Positions 1 to 7,043 of a stretch of 12,673 nt of DNA are shown in pieces (positions within the stretch are counted from its first letter, which is position 1; every line of letters begins with the position of its first letter). Both the position numbers and the translations under genes were made by a program. The notes beneath the pieces are model-generated. The model was not told the DNA's origin and did no database searches. It saw only the letters and a program-made list of their open reading frames with translations. The stretch covers positions 1-12,673 of the forward strand of contig JBIKVP010000059.1 of assembly GCA_044356745.1 (NCBI GenBank), given 5' to 3'. The DNA comes from JBIKVP01 sp044356745. GTDB taxonomy: Bacteria > Pseudomonadota > Alphaproteobacteria > Rhizobiales > Beijerinckiaceae.

Positions 1-2
1 AA

Positions 3-77
3 GCTCCTGCCGTTGATCCGGTTCTAAAAGCGTACCCATACCAAATTGGAATCAAAACAACCTTAATAAAAAGATAA
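3..77 (+). CDS. C-terminal end of an unidentified protein (5' truncated by window edge)
   Basis: Frame 3 is open from the window edge to a TAA at 75-77, giving about 24 residues that end YPYQIGIKTTLIKR. The alternating polar/hydrophobic tail could be the end of a secreted or barrel protein, but it is too short to name. In its favour, a strong intrinsic terminator stands 55 bases after the stop on the same strand. Against it, any 75-base frame can be open by chance. The two other plus frames stop within the first 27 bases. Confidence 0.35.
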   Translation, partial: APAVDPVLKAYPYQIGIKTTLIKR

Positions 78-132
78 CGCCAACTCTTCACTCACGAGGG
101 GTATACCTAAATTATCATTCTGCAATAAAAAT

Positions 133-160
133 ACACCCTGAAAATATCAGGGTGTTTTTC
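133..160 (+). terminator. Intrinsic terminator, possibly bidirectional
   Basis: A perfect 9-bp stem (ACACCCTGA at 133-141, TCAGGGTGT at 147-155) closes a 5-base AAATA loop. It is followed on the plus strand by TTTTC and then a T-rich stretch to about 168, a good U-tract. On the minus strand the stem is followed by ATTTTATT, so it can also end the minus-strand barrel gene, whose stop is at 200. It probably serves both converging transcripts. Confidence 0.85.
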
Positions 161-199
161 TATTTTTTATACGCACTTAGCGCAATGTCGTTGAGATGA

Positions 200-979
200 T
201 CACTCGATCATATAACGCAGACCCACGCGCACTTCATGTGTGGCGTTATCTTTGAGACGCACAGCGTTTCCAAGCACGTCGGTTTGCGTGACGATATCGC
301 CAAATTGTGCATAGCGATAACCTACATCAAGGGCAAAGCCATACCCTAAATCAACCGCAGCACCTGCCATCAGTGCCCATGCAAGATTGGTTTTTTCTTT
401 GCCAAAGAACGTTGCCGTGCTCGTGAGAACACCTGCGTTTGTGTAATTATAACCAATATATTCTTTGAAGCGGCCGCCACCTGCGCCGATACCTGCACCT
501 ACATAAGGTGTAAAGCCGTACCATGATCCAAGATCAATGTAGCCGTTTAAGAAGCTTGTCCATGTGCTGATTTTTCCGCCTTCGCTTGAATAACAGCAAC
601 CTGCAACGCTAGTGCGCGCACTGAAATCTGAACCTGTGCGATAATCAACCGTGACATCAGCACGAAACCAGCTCAGGAATTTGTAACCAAAACCACCGCC
701 TACACCAAAAGACTCTTTAAGTTTCTCGCCTTCAAAATTGATGACAGAATAATTGGCTTTTGGTGTTTCATAAGACACATATGACACATCACCGCGCAGA
801 TACCAACCTGAGCCGAATTCTGACATAACCGCTTTTGCAGGGCCTTCAATCACTGGCGCTGGTTCACCCATATCAGCGGCAAGCGCTGTTCCAGTCATCC
901 CTATCGTAGCCATTAAGCTTGCAGAAGCTGCAAGCCAGAATGCGCGATTTTGGAGAGCCACCGTCTTTTTACGTGTCAT
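200..979 (-). CDS. Outer-membrane beta-barrel protein (Omp25/opacity-like porin family)
   Basis: A 259-residue exported barrel protein. The N-terminus has basic residues (RKK), a hydrophobic stretch and an ALA-A cleavage site after residue 34, so the mature protein should start Ala-Asp (35-36). A short Pro-rich linker (about 37-55) leads into alternating amphipathic strands from GWYLRGDVSY (58-67) to HEVRVGLRYMIE at the end. The glycine-rich segment at 158-170 (TPYVGAGIGAGGGRF) is typical of eight-stranded surface barrels in Alphaproteobacteria. The start is supported by GAAGGTG a few bases upstream. Oddities are a C-terminal Glu where barrels usually end in an aromatic residue, and adjacent cysteines 128-129 in a presumed loop. 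It has its own putative promoter and is probably not co-transcribed with gcvPB. The exact function (structural, porin, adhesin) cannot be read from sequence. Confidence 0.88.
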   Translation of the reverse strand: MTRKKTVALQNRAFWLAASASLMATIGMTGTALAADMGEPAPVIEGPAKAVMSEFGSGWYLRGDVSYVSYETPKANYSVINFEGEKLKESFGVGGGFGYKFLSWFRADVTVDYRTGSDFSARTSVAGCCYSSEGGKISTWTSFLNGYIDLGSWYGFTPYVGAGIGAGGGRFKEYIGYNYTNAGVLTSTATFFGKEKTNLAWALMAGAAVDLGYGFALDVGYRYAQFGDIVTQTDVLGNAVRLKDNATHEVRVGLRYMIE

Positions 980-1006
980 AAGGCACCTTCAGGTCAGGTG
1001 TGCGGC

Positions 1007-1020
1007 GAATAAATTTATTC
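1007..1020. repeat. Perfect 14-bp palindrome in the barrel-gene leader
   Basis: GAATAAATTTATTC is a perfect palindrome lying 27 bases upstream of the barrel-protein start codon, between the putative promoter and the ribosome binding site. It could be a DNA operator or a weak mRNA hairpin. Its AT-rich nature means chance is not excluded. Confidence 0.45.
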
Positions 1021-1035
1021 AGCAAACACACCACA

Positions 1036-1064
1036 ATGAGAATCACTTCTCTTGACGATGCCAA
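1036..1064 (-). promoter_or_regulatory. Putative promoter of the barrel-protein gene
   Basis: Read on the minus strand, TTGGCA (1059-1064) matches the sigma-70 -35 consensus at 5 of 6 positions. TCTCAT (1036-1041) matches the -10 at 4 of 6, and the spacer is exactly 17 bases. Transcription would begin near 1029, giving a leader of about 50 bases. This is inferred from spacing and match only. Confidence 0.4.
1038..1051. promoter_or_regulatory. Operator-like inverted repeat overlapping the -10
   Basis: GAGAA-TCAC-TTCTC is a perfect 5-bp inverted repeat that overlaps the putative -10 and spacer of the barrel gene. Its left half (TGAGAAT) is close to half of a Fur-type 7-1-7 box, but the right half is not, so the regulator is unknown. 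The position would suit a repressor. Confidence 0.35.
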
Positions 1065-1099
1065 AGCATGGTTAATGGATGATTAAGCACGATAAATTT

Positions 1100-2671
1100 T
1101 CAATGCGCAGCTTCAGGTTCTTGCCATGTTAAAATAGGCTGACGAGCCGCACGCGTTTCATCCAGACGTCGCCGCGGTGCATGGAAAGGAGCCTGCGTAA
1201 AGCGCTCCTTGTCTCCACGACGCACTGCCATTGCAAGATCGCGCAAGGTGGCAACGAAGAGGTCAAGCGACGCGCGGGATTCTGACTCAGTGGGTTCAAC
1301 GAGCATCGCTCCATGCACAACGAGCGGGAAATACATCGTCATCGGATGATATCCTTCGTCAATCATGGCCTTAGCAAAATCAAGTGTGCTCACGCCTGTA
1401 TCTTTAAGCCACGAATCATCAAATAACGCTTCATGCATACAGGGCTTATCGCCAAAGGGTTGGGACATGAGATCAGCTAGTCCCGCCTTAATATAATTGG
1501 CGTTGAGCACGGCATCTTCCGATGCTTGACGGATACCATCCCCACCATGAGAGAGCATGTAACTGAGTGCACGAACATACATCCCCATCTGTCCTTGAAA
1601 CGCCGTGATGCGGCCGAAAGGATGGGTGTTATCTTCTGCTTGTGTTTCATGTTCAACAAGCTGCAAGTGGCCACTGACATCGGTGCGTAAAAACGGTACA
1701 GGTGCAAATGGTGCAAGACGCGATGATAAGACGACAGGGCCAGAGCCCGGCCCACCACCGCCATGAGGCGTTGAAAACGTTTTATGCAGATTGATATGCA
1801 TCGCATCAACGCCAAGATCACCTGGGCGCACTTTTCCAACGATGGCATTGAAATTGGCACCATCACAATAAAAATAAGCGCCTGCATCATGAATAGCCGC
1901 TGCGATTTCAACTATCTGTGGTTCGAACAAACCGCATGTATTTGGGTTTGTTAGCATAATCGCGGCAACATCAGGCCCTAGAAGTGCTTTAACATCCTCA
2001 ACATGCACACTGCCATCAGCTTGTGCAGGCACTTGACGTACTACAAAACCGATCAGCACAGCAGTTGCAGGGTTAGTGCCGTGCGCTGAATCGGGCACGA
2101 GTACGATTTTACGTGTTTCAGACTCACCTTTGGCGGCGATAGCGGCTTTAATGGCCATCATACCTGCCAGCTCGCCATGCGCTCCTGCTTTGGGGGAGAG
2201 TGCGACCGCGTCCATTCCTGTTAAGGTCAGAAGCCAATTGGATAGCTGGTTCATGAGCTCCAATGCGCCTTTAACTGTTGAAAGGGGCTGGAGGGGATGA
2301 ATATCTGCAAAACCCGGCAAGCGCACCATCGCTTCATTCAAACGCGGATTATGCTTCATGGTGCACGAACCAAGGGGAAAAAGCCCTGTATCAATTCCAT
2401 AATTTTTTTGTGACAACTTGACGAAATGACGCACCGCTTCGGGCTCGGATAATCCAGGCAACCCGATCTGGTCTTGACGCTCTAAACCGCCGAGACGAAG
2501 TGTAAAAGGTGGGACGTCTTCAATGTCAACACCTGTTGTCTCAAGACGCCCACTATCAAAAAGAAGTGCCTCTTCCTGCTTGAGCGCGCGATGTCCCGTA
2601 AAGGTTTTATGTGAAGACACCTCTTGAACAACACTTTCAGGGGCAGATACACGGCCTTGGCGATTGAGCAT
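1100..2671 (-). CDS. gcvPB: Glycine dehydrogenase (decarboxylating) subunit 2, GcvPB
   Basis: A 523-residue protein forming the C-terminal, cofactor-binding half of the glycine cleavage system P protein. Together with GcvPA it decarboxylates glycine and passes the aminomethyl group to the lipoyl arm of GcvH in the cytoplasm. The PLP-binding lysine is K297 in HINLHKTFSTPHGGGGPG. Other family landmarks are GLFPLGSCTMKHNPRLNE (97-114), DSAHGTNPA (194-202), LTNPNTCGLFE (240-250) and CDGANFNAIVG (269-279). The length is normal for split-type GcvPB. AAGGAG sits 7 bases before the ATG, which fixes the start. No gcvPA, gcvH or gcvT is adjacent: the next gene upstream is divergent eipB and the next downstream is an outer-membrane protein. 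The partners must be encoded elsewhere. No glycine riboswitch is visible upstream. Confidence 0.96.
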   Translation of the reverse strand: MLNRQGRVSAPESVVQEVSSHKTFTGHRALKQEEALLFDSGRLETTGVDIEDVPPFTLRLGGLERQDQIGLPGLSEPEAVRHFVKLSQKNYGIDTGLFPLGSCTMKHNPRLNEAMVRLPGFADIHPLQPLSTVKGALELMNQLSNWLLTLTGMDAVALSPKAGAHGELAGMMAIKAAIAAKGESETRKIVLVPDSAHGTNPATAVLIGFVVRQVPAQADGSVHVEDVKALLGPDVAAIMLTNPNTCGLFEPQIVEIAAAIHDAGAYFYCDGANFNAIVGKVRPGDLGVDAMHINLHKTFSTPHGGGGPGSGPVVLSSRLAPFAPVPFLRTDVSGHLQLVEHETQAEDNTHPFGRITAFQGQMGMYVRALSYMLSHGGDGIRQASEDAVLNANYIKAGLADLMSQPFGDKPCMHEALFDDSWLKDTGVSTLDFAKAMIDEGYHPMTMYFPLVVHGAMLVEPTESESRASLDLFVATLRDLAMAVRRGDKERFTQAPFHAPRRRLDETRAARQPILTWQEPEAAH

Positions 2672-2678
2672 TGAGAAT

Positions 2679-2684
2679 CTCCTT
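2679..2684 (-). promoter_or_regulatory. Ribosome binding site of gcvPB
   Basis: AAGGAG on the minus strand lies 7 bases upstream of the ATG ending at 2671. It is a near-ideal Shine-Dalgarno sequence and confirms the chosen start. Confidence 0.8.
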
Positions 2685-2697
2685 ACCGCCCATCAAT

Positions 2698-2798
2698 TAG
2701 AGCATCATCCGAAAAGTGTGAAGCTGTTTTAAGAAAAATGATTTGTCATGTCCATAAGTCGTACCCTTGGCAGTTTTGACTTAAAGCGCTATGCTCTA
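2698..2798. repeat. Rhizobiales-type short intergenic repeat with 8-bp inverted ends
   Basis: The 101-bp segment begins TAGAGCAT (2698-2705) and ends with its exact inverse ATGCTCTA (2791-2798). Its first part (AGAGCATCATCCGAAAAGTG, then TGAAGCTGTTTT) closely resembles a family of dispersed intergenic repeats that I recall from many Hyphomicrobiales genomes. A further small hairpin, GCGCT/AGCGC, at 2786-2802 brackets the right end. It has no coding capacity and fills most of the divergent gcvPB-eipB spacer, so it lies where the eipB promoter should be. Confidence 0.65.
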
Positions 2799-2816
2799 GC
2801 GCAATCAATGCTTGAT

Positions 2817-2822
2817 AAAGGA
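2817..2822 (+). promoter_or_regulatory. Ribosome binding site that sets the eipB start
   Basis: AAAGGA lies 7 bases before the GTG at 2830. An upstream in-frame TTG (2812) has no such site and would overlap this one, so GTG 2830 is the better start. Confidence 0.7.
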
Positions 2823-2829
2823 TGGCGGT

Positions 2830-3690
2830 GTGTTCCGTAAAAAAATAATAAAGCTTCACGTCTGCATTCTCACAGCGTTGATCATAACAACTATTAATAT
2901 TCATGCGCAAACGGGAACGACATCACATAAAGTCACGCCACTCCTCCCTCACAAAGCCGTGTATGATCTGACCCTTTTAAAATCAACGGGCGCACGTGGC
3001 GTAGATGGAGCGCGCGGACGCATCGTATTTGAATTTTCGGGTGATGCGTGCGAGGGCTATACACTTAATTTTCGTCAGGTCACTGAACTGACGAGTAGTG
3101 AGACAGGCGCACGAACGTCTGATTTGCGCACTACAACCTTTGAAGAGGGTGAAGGCAAAGCGTTTCAGGTGAAAAGCGATAGTATCATTAACAACACCAC
3201 GCAGAAAGTTGTCGATGTTACGGCTGAACGCCGTCAGGACGCAGTTATGGTCAATATTACCAAGCCTAAACGCGACAAAAAGACACTTTCCAAAAATGTT
3301 ATTTTTCCAACAGAACATCTTAAAAATATTATCAGCGCAGCCAAACGCGGCGATACGACTTATGGCGTGCAGGTTTATGATGGATCGGATGATGGGCTAA
3401 AAGTGTATGATACACTCAGTATAATTGGCAAAATCATTCCCGCTGGTAATCATGAAGGGCTTGAAAAAGCCGCACAAAATAGCGCTCTAACGTCTGTTGC
3501 ACGTTGGCCTGTGGCGATCAGTTATTTTGAACCAGGACAAGGTGAGCGCACACCGATTTATATTCTCTCTTTTGATTTGTATGAGCATGGCGTGAGCCGT
3601 AATTTGAAGCTTGATTACAACGATTTTGCTCTTAAAGGTGAGATGACCACGTTAGAGACGCTCAAGACCACATCATCATGTGAGAAGTAA
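2830..3690 (+). CDS. eipB: Periplasmic cell-envelope integrity protein, EipB/DUF1849 family
   Basis: About 286 residues from a GTG start chosen for its ribosome binding site; an in-frame TTG at 2812 would add six residues. The N-terminus (MFRKKIIKLHVCILTALIITT) is a signal peptide, with likely cleavage near IHAQ at about residue 25. The body shows DUF1849 landmarks: LPHKAVYDLTL near residue 39, GARGRIVFEFSGDACEGYTL (60-79), FRQVTEL, and a very late cysteine in SSCEK. The pair C74 and C284 matches the conserved disulfide described for Brucella EipB, where the protein maintains envelope integrity under stress. The gene diverges from gcvPB and precedes thpR by 46 bases on the same strand. The family call is firm; function is inferred from the Brucella homologue. 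Confidence 0.87.
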   Translation: MFRKKIIKLHVCILTALIITTINIHAQTGTTSHKVTPLLPHKAVYDLTLLKSTGARGVDGARGRIVFEFSGDACEGYTLNFRQVTELTSSETGARTSDLRTTTFEEGEGKAFQVKSDSIINNTTQKVVDVTAERRQDAVMVNITKPKRDKKTLSKNVIFPTEHLKNIISAAKRGDTTYGVQVYDGSDDGLKVYDTLSIIGKIIPAGNHEGLEKAAQNSALTSVARWPVAISYFEPGQGERTPIYILSFDLYEHGVSRNLKLDYNDFALKGEMTTLETLKTTSSCEK

Positions 3691-3736
3691 ATCTGTCAAT
3701 TTTACGCGATTCAAATCTCCTTCATGAGGCCTCTTC

Positions 3737-4273
3737 ATGCCCCGACTGTTTACGGCTCTTGAAATTCCAAGCGATGTCGCTCAAGCACTCGCGGCGTATC
3801 GGGGAGGTTTGCCTGGGGCACGTTGGATTGATGTGGCTAATTATCACGTTACCTTGCGCTTTATCGGCGATATTGATCACGCCATGGCACGTGATGTGTT
3901 TGCATTAATGGCTGAAACACGGCTTCGCGCCCCATTCGCGATCACGTTTGATCGGCTAGAACACTTTGGCGGCGATCGCCCACGCGCTGTGTTTGCGCAT
4001 ATTATCCCCTCACCTGAACTACTCGACCTGCAAGCCGAACAGGAGCGTAAATTACGTCGTTTAGGTTTGCCCGCTGAAACACGTAAATTCACCCCACATG
4101 TTACATTGGCTCGGTTACGTGATGCATCACCGCTTGATGTCGCTGATTATTTTGCGACACGCGGCGTGTTTAACCGCCAAACGTTCATGGCAGAGCGTTT
4201 TGTTGTTTTTTCCTCACGAAATTCAGTTGGTGGTGGCCCTTATGTTGTGGAAGCTGCTTATCCCTTACGCTAA
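3737..4273 (+). CDS. thpR: RNA 2',3'-cyclic phosphodiesterase (ThpR/LigT, 2H family)
   Basis: A 178-residue cytoplasmic enzyme of the 2H phosphoesterase superfamily, which opens 2',3'-cyclic phosphates on RNA ends to 2'-phosphates and can ligate tRNA halves in vitro. Both catalytic HxTx motifs are intact: H37-V-T39 in NYHVTLRFIGD and H121-V-T123 in FTPHVTLARLRD. The N-terminal MPRLFTALEIP and the length are typical of the bacterial family. GAGG lies 7 bases before the ATG. An ATG at 3724 is in another frame and is not the start. The stop is only 9 bases before mutS, so the two are probably co-transcribed. The physiological substrate in bacteria is not settled. Confidence 0.94.
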   Translation: MPRLFTALEIPSDVAQALAAYRGGLPGARWIDVANYHVTLRFIGDIDHAMARDVFALMAETRLRAPFAITFDRLEHFGGDRPRAVFAHIIPSPELLDLQAEQERKLRRLGLPAETRKFTPHVTLARLRDASPLDVADYFATRGVFNRQTFMAERFVVFSSRNSVGGGPYVVEAAYPLR

Positions 4274-4282
4274 AACCCTCTT

Positions 4283-7018
4283 ATGAACTCTGACAATCTC
4301 CCCCCCATAGAACACCGTCTCACGCCAATGATGACGCAATATGTTGAGATCAAGGCTGCCAACGCGGACAGCCTTTTATTTTATCGTATGGGTGATTTTT
4401 ACGAGTTGTTCTTTCATGACGCTGAAATTGCATCGCGCACGCTCGGTATTACGCTGACCAAACGCGGCAAACATATGGGGGAAGACATTCCCATGTGCGG
4501 GGTTCCTGTTGAGCGGGCGGATGATTATCTGCAGCGCTTGATTGCCGCAGGTCATCGCGTGGCCGTATGTGAACAACTTGAAGACCCGAGTGAAGCAAAA
4601 AAACGCGGGTCAAAATCAGTCGTCAAGCGTGATGTTGTGCGGCTTGTTACGCCGGGGACAATTACAGAAGACAATCTGCTTATTCCTTCGCACGCTAATG
4701 TGCTGCTTGCTCTTGCACGTGTCAAAGAATCTGATGCTTTTGATGAGACGCAATGGGACTATGGTCTGGCTGCGGTGGATATTTCTACAGGGCGTTTTCA
4801 AGTTACAGTTTGTTCCCAGCTGCATTTGGCAGCCATGATTGCACGCTTTGAACCGCGTGAAATTGTATTAACCCGCTCGGTCTTTGAAGATGATGCGCTT
4901 AAAAATTTATGGCGTGAGATAAATGTACCATGCGTACCCCTTGCACAAGAAACGCATGATTTCATAAGCAGTGAGCGACGTGTGCGGGAATTTTATAACG
5001 TTGCTTCGCTTGATGTCTTTGGTCAGTTTACACGGGCACATATCAACGCCATGGCGCTGGTGTTGTTCTATATCGAACGCACACAAAAAGCTGCACGCCC
5101 TGCCCTTTCCCCTCCTCAAAAAGAACAACAAGGCACAACATTAACGCTTGATGCAGCGACGCGCGCGAATTTGGAAATTACGCGCACATTGTCAGGAGAG
5201 CGTCACGGAAGTTTGCTCGCGACGATTGATCGCACGCTTACTGCGGGGGGGGGGCGTCTGCTTTCAGAATGGCTTGCTGCACCACTCACCGATTTGCAAG
5301 CGTTAGGGGCGCGTCATGATGCTCTCGCATTCTATGTCGCCAAGATGGATGCCTGTTCGCAAGTGCGTGATACGCTTAAAGCACTGCCTGATTTAGAGCG
5401 GGCACTAGGGCGTCTTGCGCTTGAACGTTCGGGGCCTCGTGATCTTGAGGCTATCGGACGCGCACTAGAGAGTGCCGCGTACCTTGCTCAATCGATAACA
5501 CTTAATCCGTTGACACCTGACGTGATCCAAACCATTGCACAACATCTTCACAGCATTGATCAAACACTGGTATTACGTTTACGAGCCACTTTGAATGACA
5601 CACTTCCTCTTGCAAAACGCGATGGCGGCTTCATTCGCGAAGGAGCATCACCAGAACTTGATGAATGCCGTGTATTACAGAGTGATTCACGCCGTTATAT
5701 CGCAGCGCTTCAGGCGCGTTACGCGACTGAAACAGGATGTCGGCAACTTAAAATCAAACATAATCATATGATTGGTTATTTTGTTGAAGTACCACAAATG
5801 AATGGTGAGGCGTTTTTGCAAGAGCCATGGCGGAGTGTTTTTATCCACCGTCAAACGATGGCAGGGGCGATGCGGTTTTCAACAACAGAACTCAGCGACC
5901 TTGAAACGCGTATCGCTTCAGCGGCTGGACGTGGCTTAGCGCTGGAACTGCATTTGTTCGATGAGCTGGTGCGTGCAATTCTAGTCCATACAGATACGCT
6001 TAAAACGCTAGCATATGTCCTTGCCCAGCTTGATGTGATTACGGCACTAGCAACACTCGCCGTTGAGATGAGCTGGACACGCCCGCATATGGATGACAGT
6101 TTGGCTTTTCATGTTGAAGGGGGACGCCACCCCGTTGTGGAAGTGGCATTAAAAAAATCAGGCCAGCCCTTTATCGCTAATCCGTGTGATTTATCAGCTC
6201 CCGAAACGTCAGTACATGCGGCAAAAGGTGCGATCAATCTCATGACGGGCCCTAATATGGCCGGGAAATCTACTTACCTCAGGCAAAACGCTTTGATCGT
6301 GATTTTAGCACAAATGGGATCATTTGTGCCTGCCACAAAAGCCCATATCGGGATTGTTGATCAGGTCTTTTCGCGGGTGGGGGCAGCGGATGACTTAGCG
6401 CGAGGGCGTTCAACCTTTATGGTGGAAATGATTGAAACAGCAACAATTTTGCATCAGGCGACACATCGCTCACTTGTTATCTTAGATGAAATCGGACGCG
6501 GAACAGCAACATTTGATGGCCTTTCACTCGCATGGGCGTGCGTTGAGCATCTTCATGATATCATTGGATGCCGCGCCCTGTTTGCCACACATTTTCACGA
6601 ATTAACGGCACTCGCCAAACGCTTACCGCGTTTGAAAAATATTACCATGAAAGTCACGGATTGGCAGGGCGATGTCGTATTTCTTCATGAGGTGATGGCG
6701 GGAGCCGCTGATCGTTCCTATGGTATTCATGTTGCTAAAAAAGCAGGGTTGCCAGAAAAGGTCATCCAACGTGCGCAAACGCTCCTTCATGAGCTTGAAA
6801 AGAATGATCGTGAGCGACCAACTACGCGCGTTATTGATGATCTGCCATTATTTGCAGTTGCCGCTTCGCCTAAAATTGTTCCCGCGGCACCTTTGCATGA
6901 ACCACCGCCTCCCGATCCGTTGCGCGAAATGCTCAAAACGATCAATCCTGACGAATTTTCACCCCGTGATGCTCTTAACGCCCTCTATGCGCTTAAGATA
7001 AAAAGCGTTAACACATAA
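4283..7018 (+). CDS. mutS: DNA mismatch repair protein MutS
   Basis: An intact 911-residue MutS, which binds mismatches as a clamp and recruits MutL. The N-terminal mismatch-reading motif is F39-Y40-E41 (MGDFYELFFHDA). Connector and lever/clamp domains follow to about residue 600. The ATPase has Walker A GPNMAGKST (656-664) and Walker B with D735-E736 (VILDEIGRGT), then ATHFHELTAL. The C-terminal INPDEFSPRDALNALYALK resembles the MutS tetramerisation tail. No clear Shine-Dalgarno precedes ATG 4283, so translation may depend on coupling to thpR 9 bases upstream; ATGs at 4328 and 4331 are alternatives, but the family fits the first. The striking feature is ten consecutive G at 5245-5254, encoding A-G-G-G-R around residues 321-325. 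The gene is intact in this sequence. Confidence 0.97.
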   Translation: MNSDNLPPIEHRLTPMMTQYVEIKAANADSLLFYRMGDFYELFFHDAEIASRTLGITLTKRGKHMGEDIPMCGVPVERADDYLQRLIAAGHRVAVCEQLEDPSEAKKRGSKSVVKRDVVRLVTPGTITEDNLLIPSHANVLLALARVKESDAFDETQWDYGLAAVDISTGRFQVTVCSQLHLAAMIARFEPREIVLTRSVFEDDALKNLWREINVPCVPLAQETHDFISSERRVREFYNVASLDVFGQFTRAHINAMALVLFYIERTQKAARPALSPPQKEQQGTTLTLDAATRANLEITRTLSGERHGSLLATIDRTLTAGGGRLLSEWLAAPLTDLQALGARHDALAFYVAKMDACSQVRDTLKALPDLERALGRLALERSGPRDLEAIGRALESAAYLAQSITLNPLTPDVIQTIAQHLHSIDQTLVLRLRATLNDTLPLAKRDGGFIREGASPELDECRVLQSDSRRYIAALQARYATETGCRQLKIKHNHMIGYFVEVPQMNGEAFLQEPWRSVFIHRQTMAGAMRFSTTELSDLETRIASAAGRGLALELHLFDELVRAILVHTDTLKTLAYVLAQLDVITALATLAVEMSWTRPHMDDSLAFHVEGGRHPVVEVALKKSGQPFIANPCDLSAPETSVHAAKGAINLMTGPNMAGKSTYLRQNALIVILAQMGSFVPATKAHIGIVDQVFSRVGAADDLARGRSTFMVEMIETATILHQATHRSLVILDEIGRGTATFDGLSLAWACVEHLHDIIGCRALFATHFHELTALAKRLPRLKNITMKVTDWQGDVVFLHEVMAGAADRSYGIHVAKKAGLPEKVIQRAQTLLHELEKNDRERPTTRVIDDLPLFAVAASPKIVPAAPLHEPPPPDPLREMLKTINPDEFSPRDALNALYALKIKSVNT
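5245..5254 (+). repeat. Poly-G tract of ten inside mutS
   Basis: An uninterrupted G10 run encodes three Gly codons, all GGG, preceded by GCG and followed by CGT. Loss of one G brings TAG at 5304-5306 into frame, and gain of one G brings TGA at 5317-5319 into frame. Either slip would truncate MutS near residue 345, before the ATPase domain. Confidence 0.95.
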
Positions 7019-7031
7019 CGTATTGATAAAT

Positions 7032-7038
7032 GAGGGGG
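7032..7038 (+). promoter_or_regulatory. Ribosome binding site that sets the comM start
   Basis: GAGGGGG lies 5 bases before ATG 7044. The frame is open from TTG 7023, but that codon lacks a site, and family proteins start at the MVTRV sequence. Confidence 0.65.
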
Positions 7039-7043
7039 CGAAC

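Noticed and set aside
100..107. Palindrome GGTATACC upstream of the terminator
   Set aside because: Eight bases are expected often by chance, and no promoter or gene start is placed to use it.
1477..1911. 144-codon frame on the minus strand inside gcvPB
   Set aside because: Same-strand out-of-frame shadow of a clearly conserved gene, with low-quality composition.
2672..2829. Glycine riboswitch upstream of gcvPB
   Set aside because: The spacer is mostly the 101-bp repeat. No tandem glycine aptamer pattern is visible, and the ribosome binding site is open next to the start.
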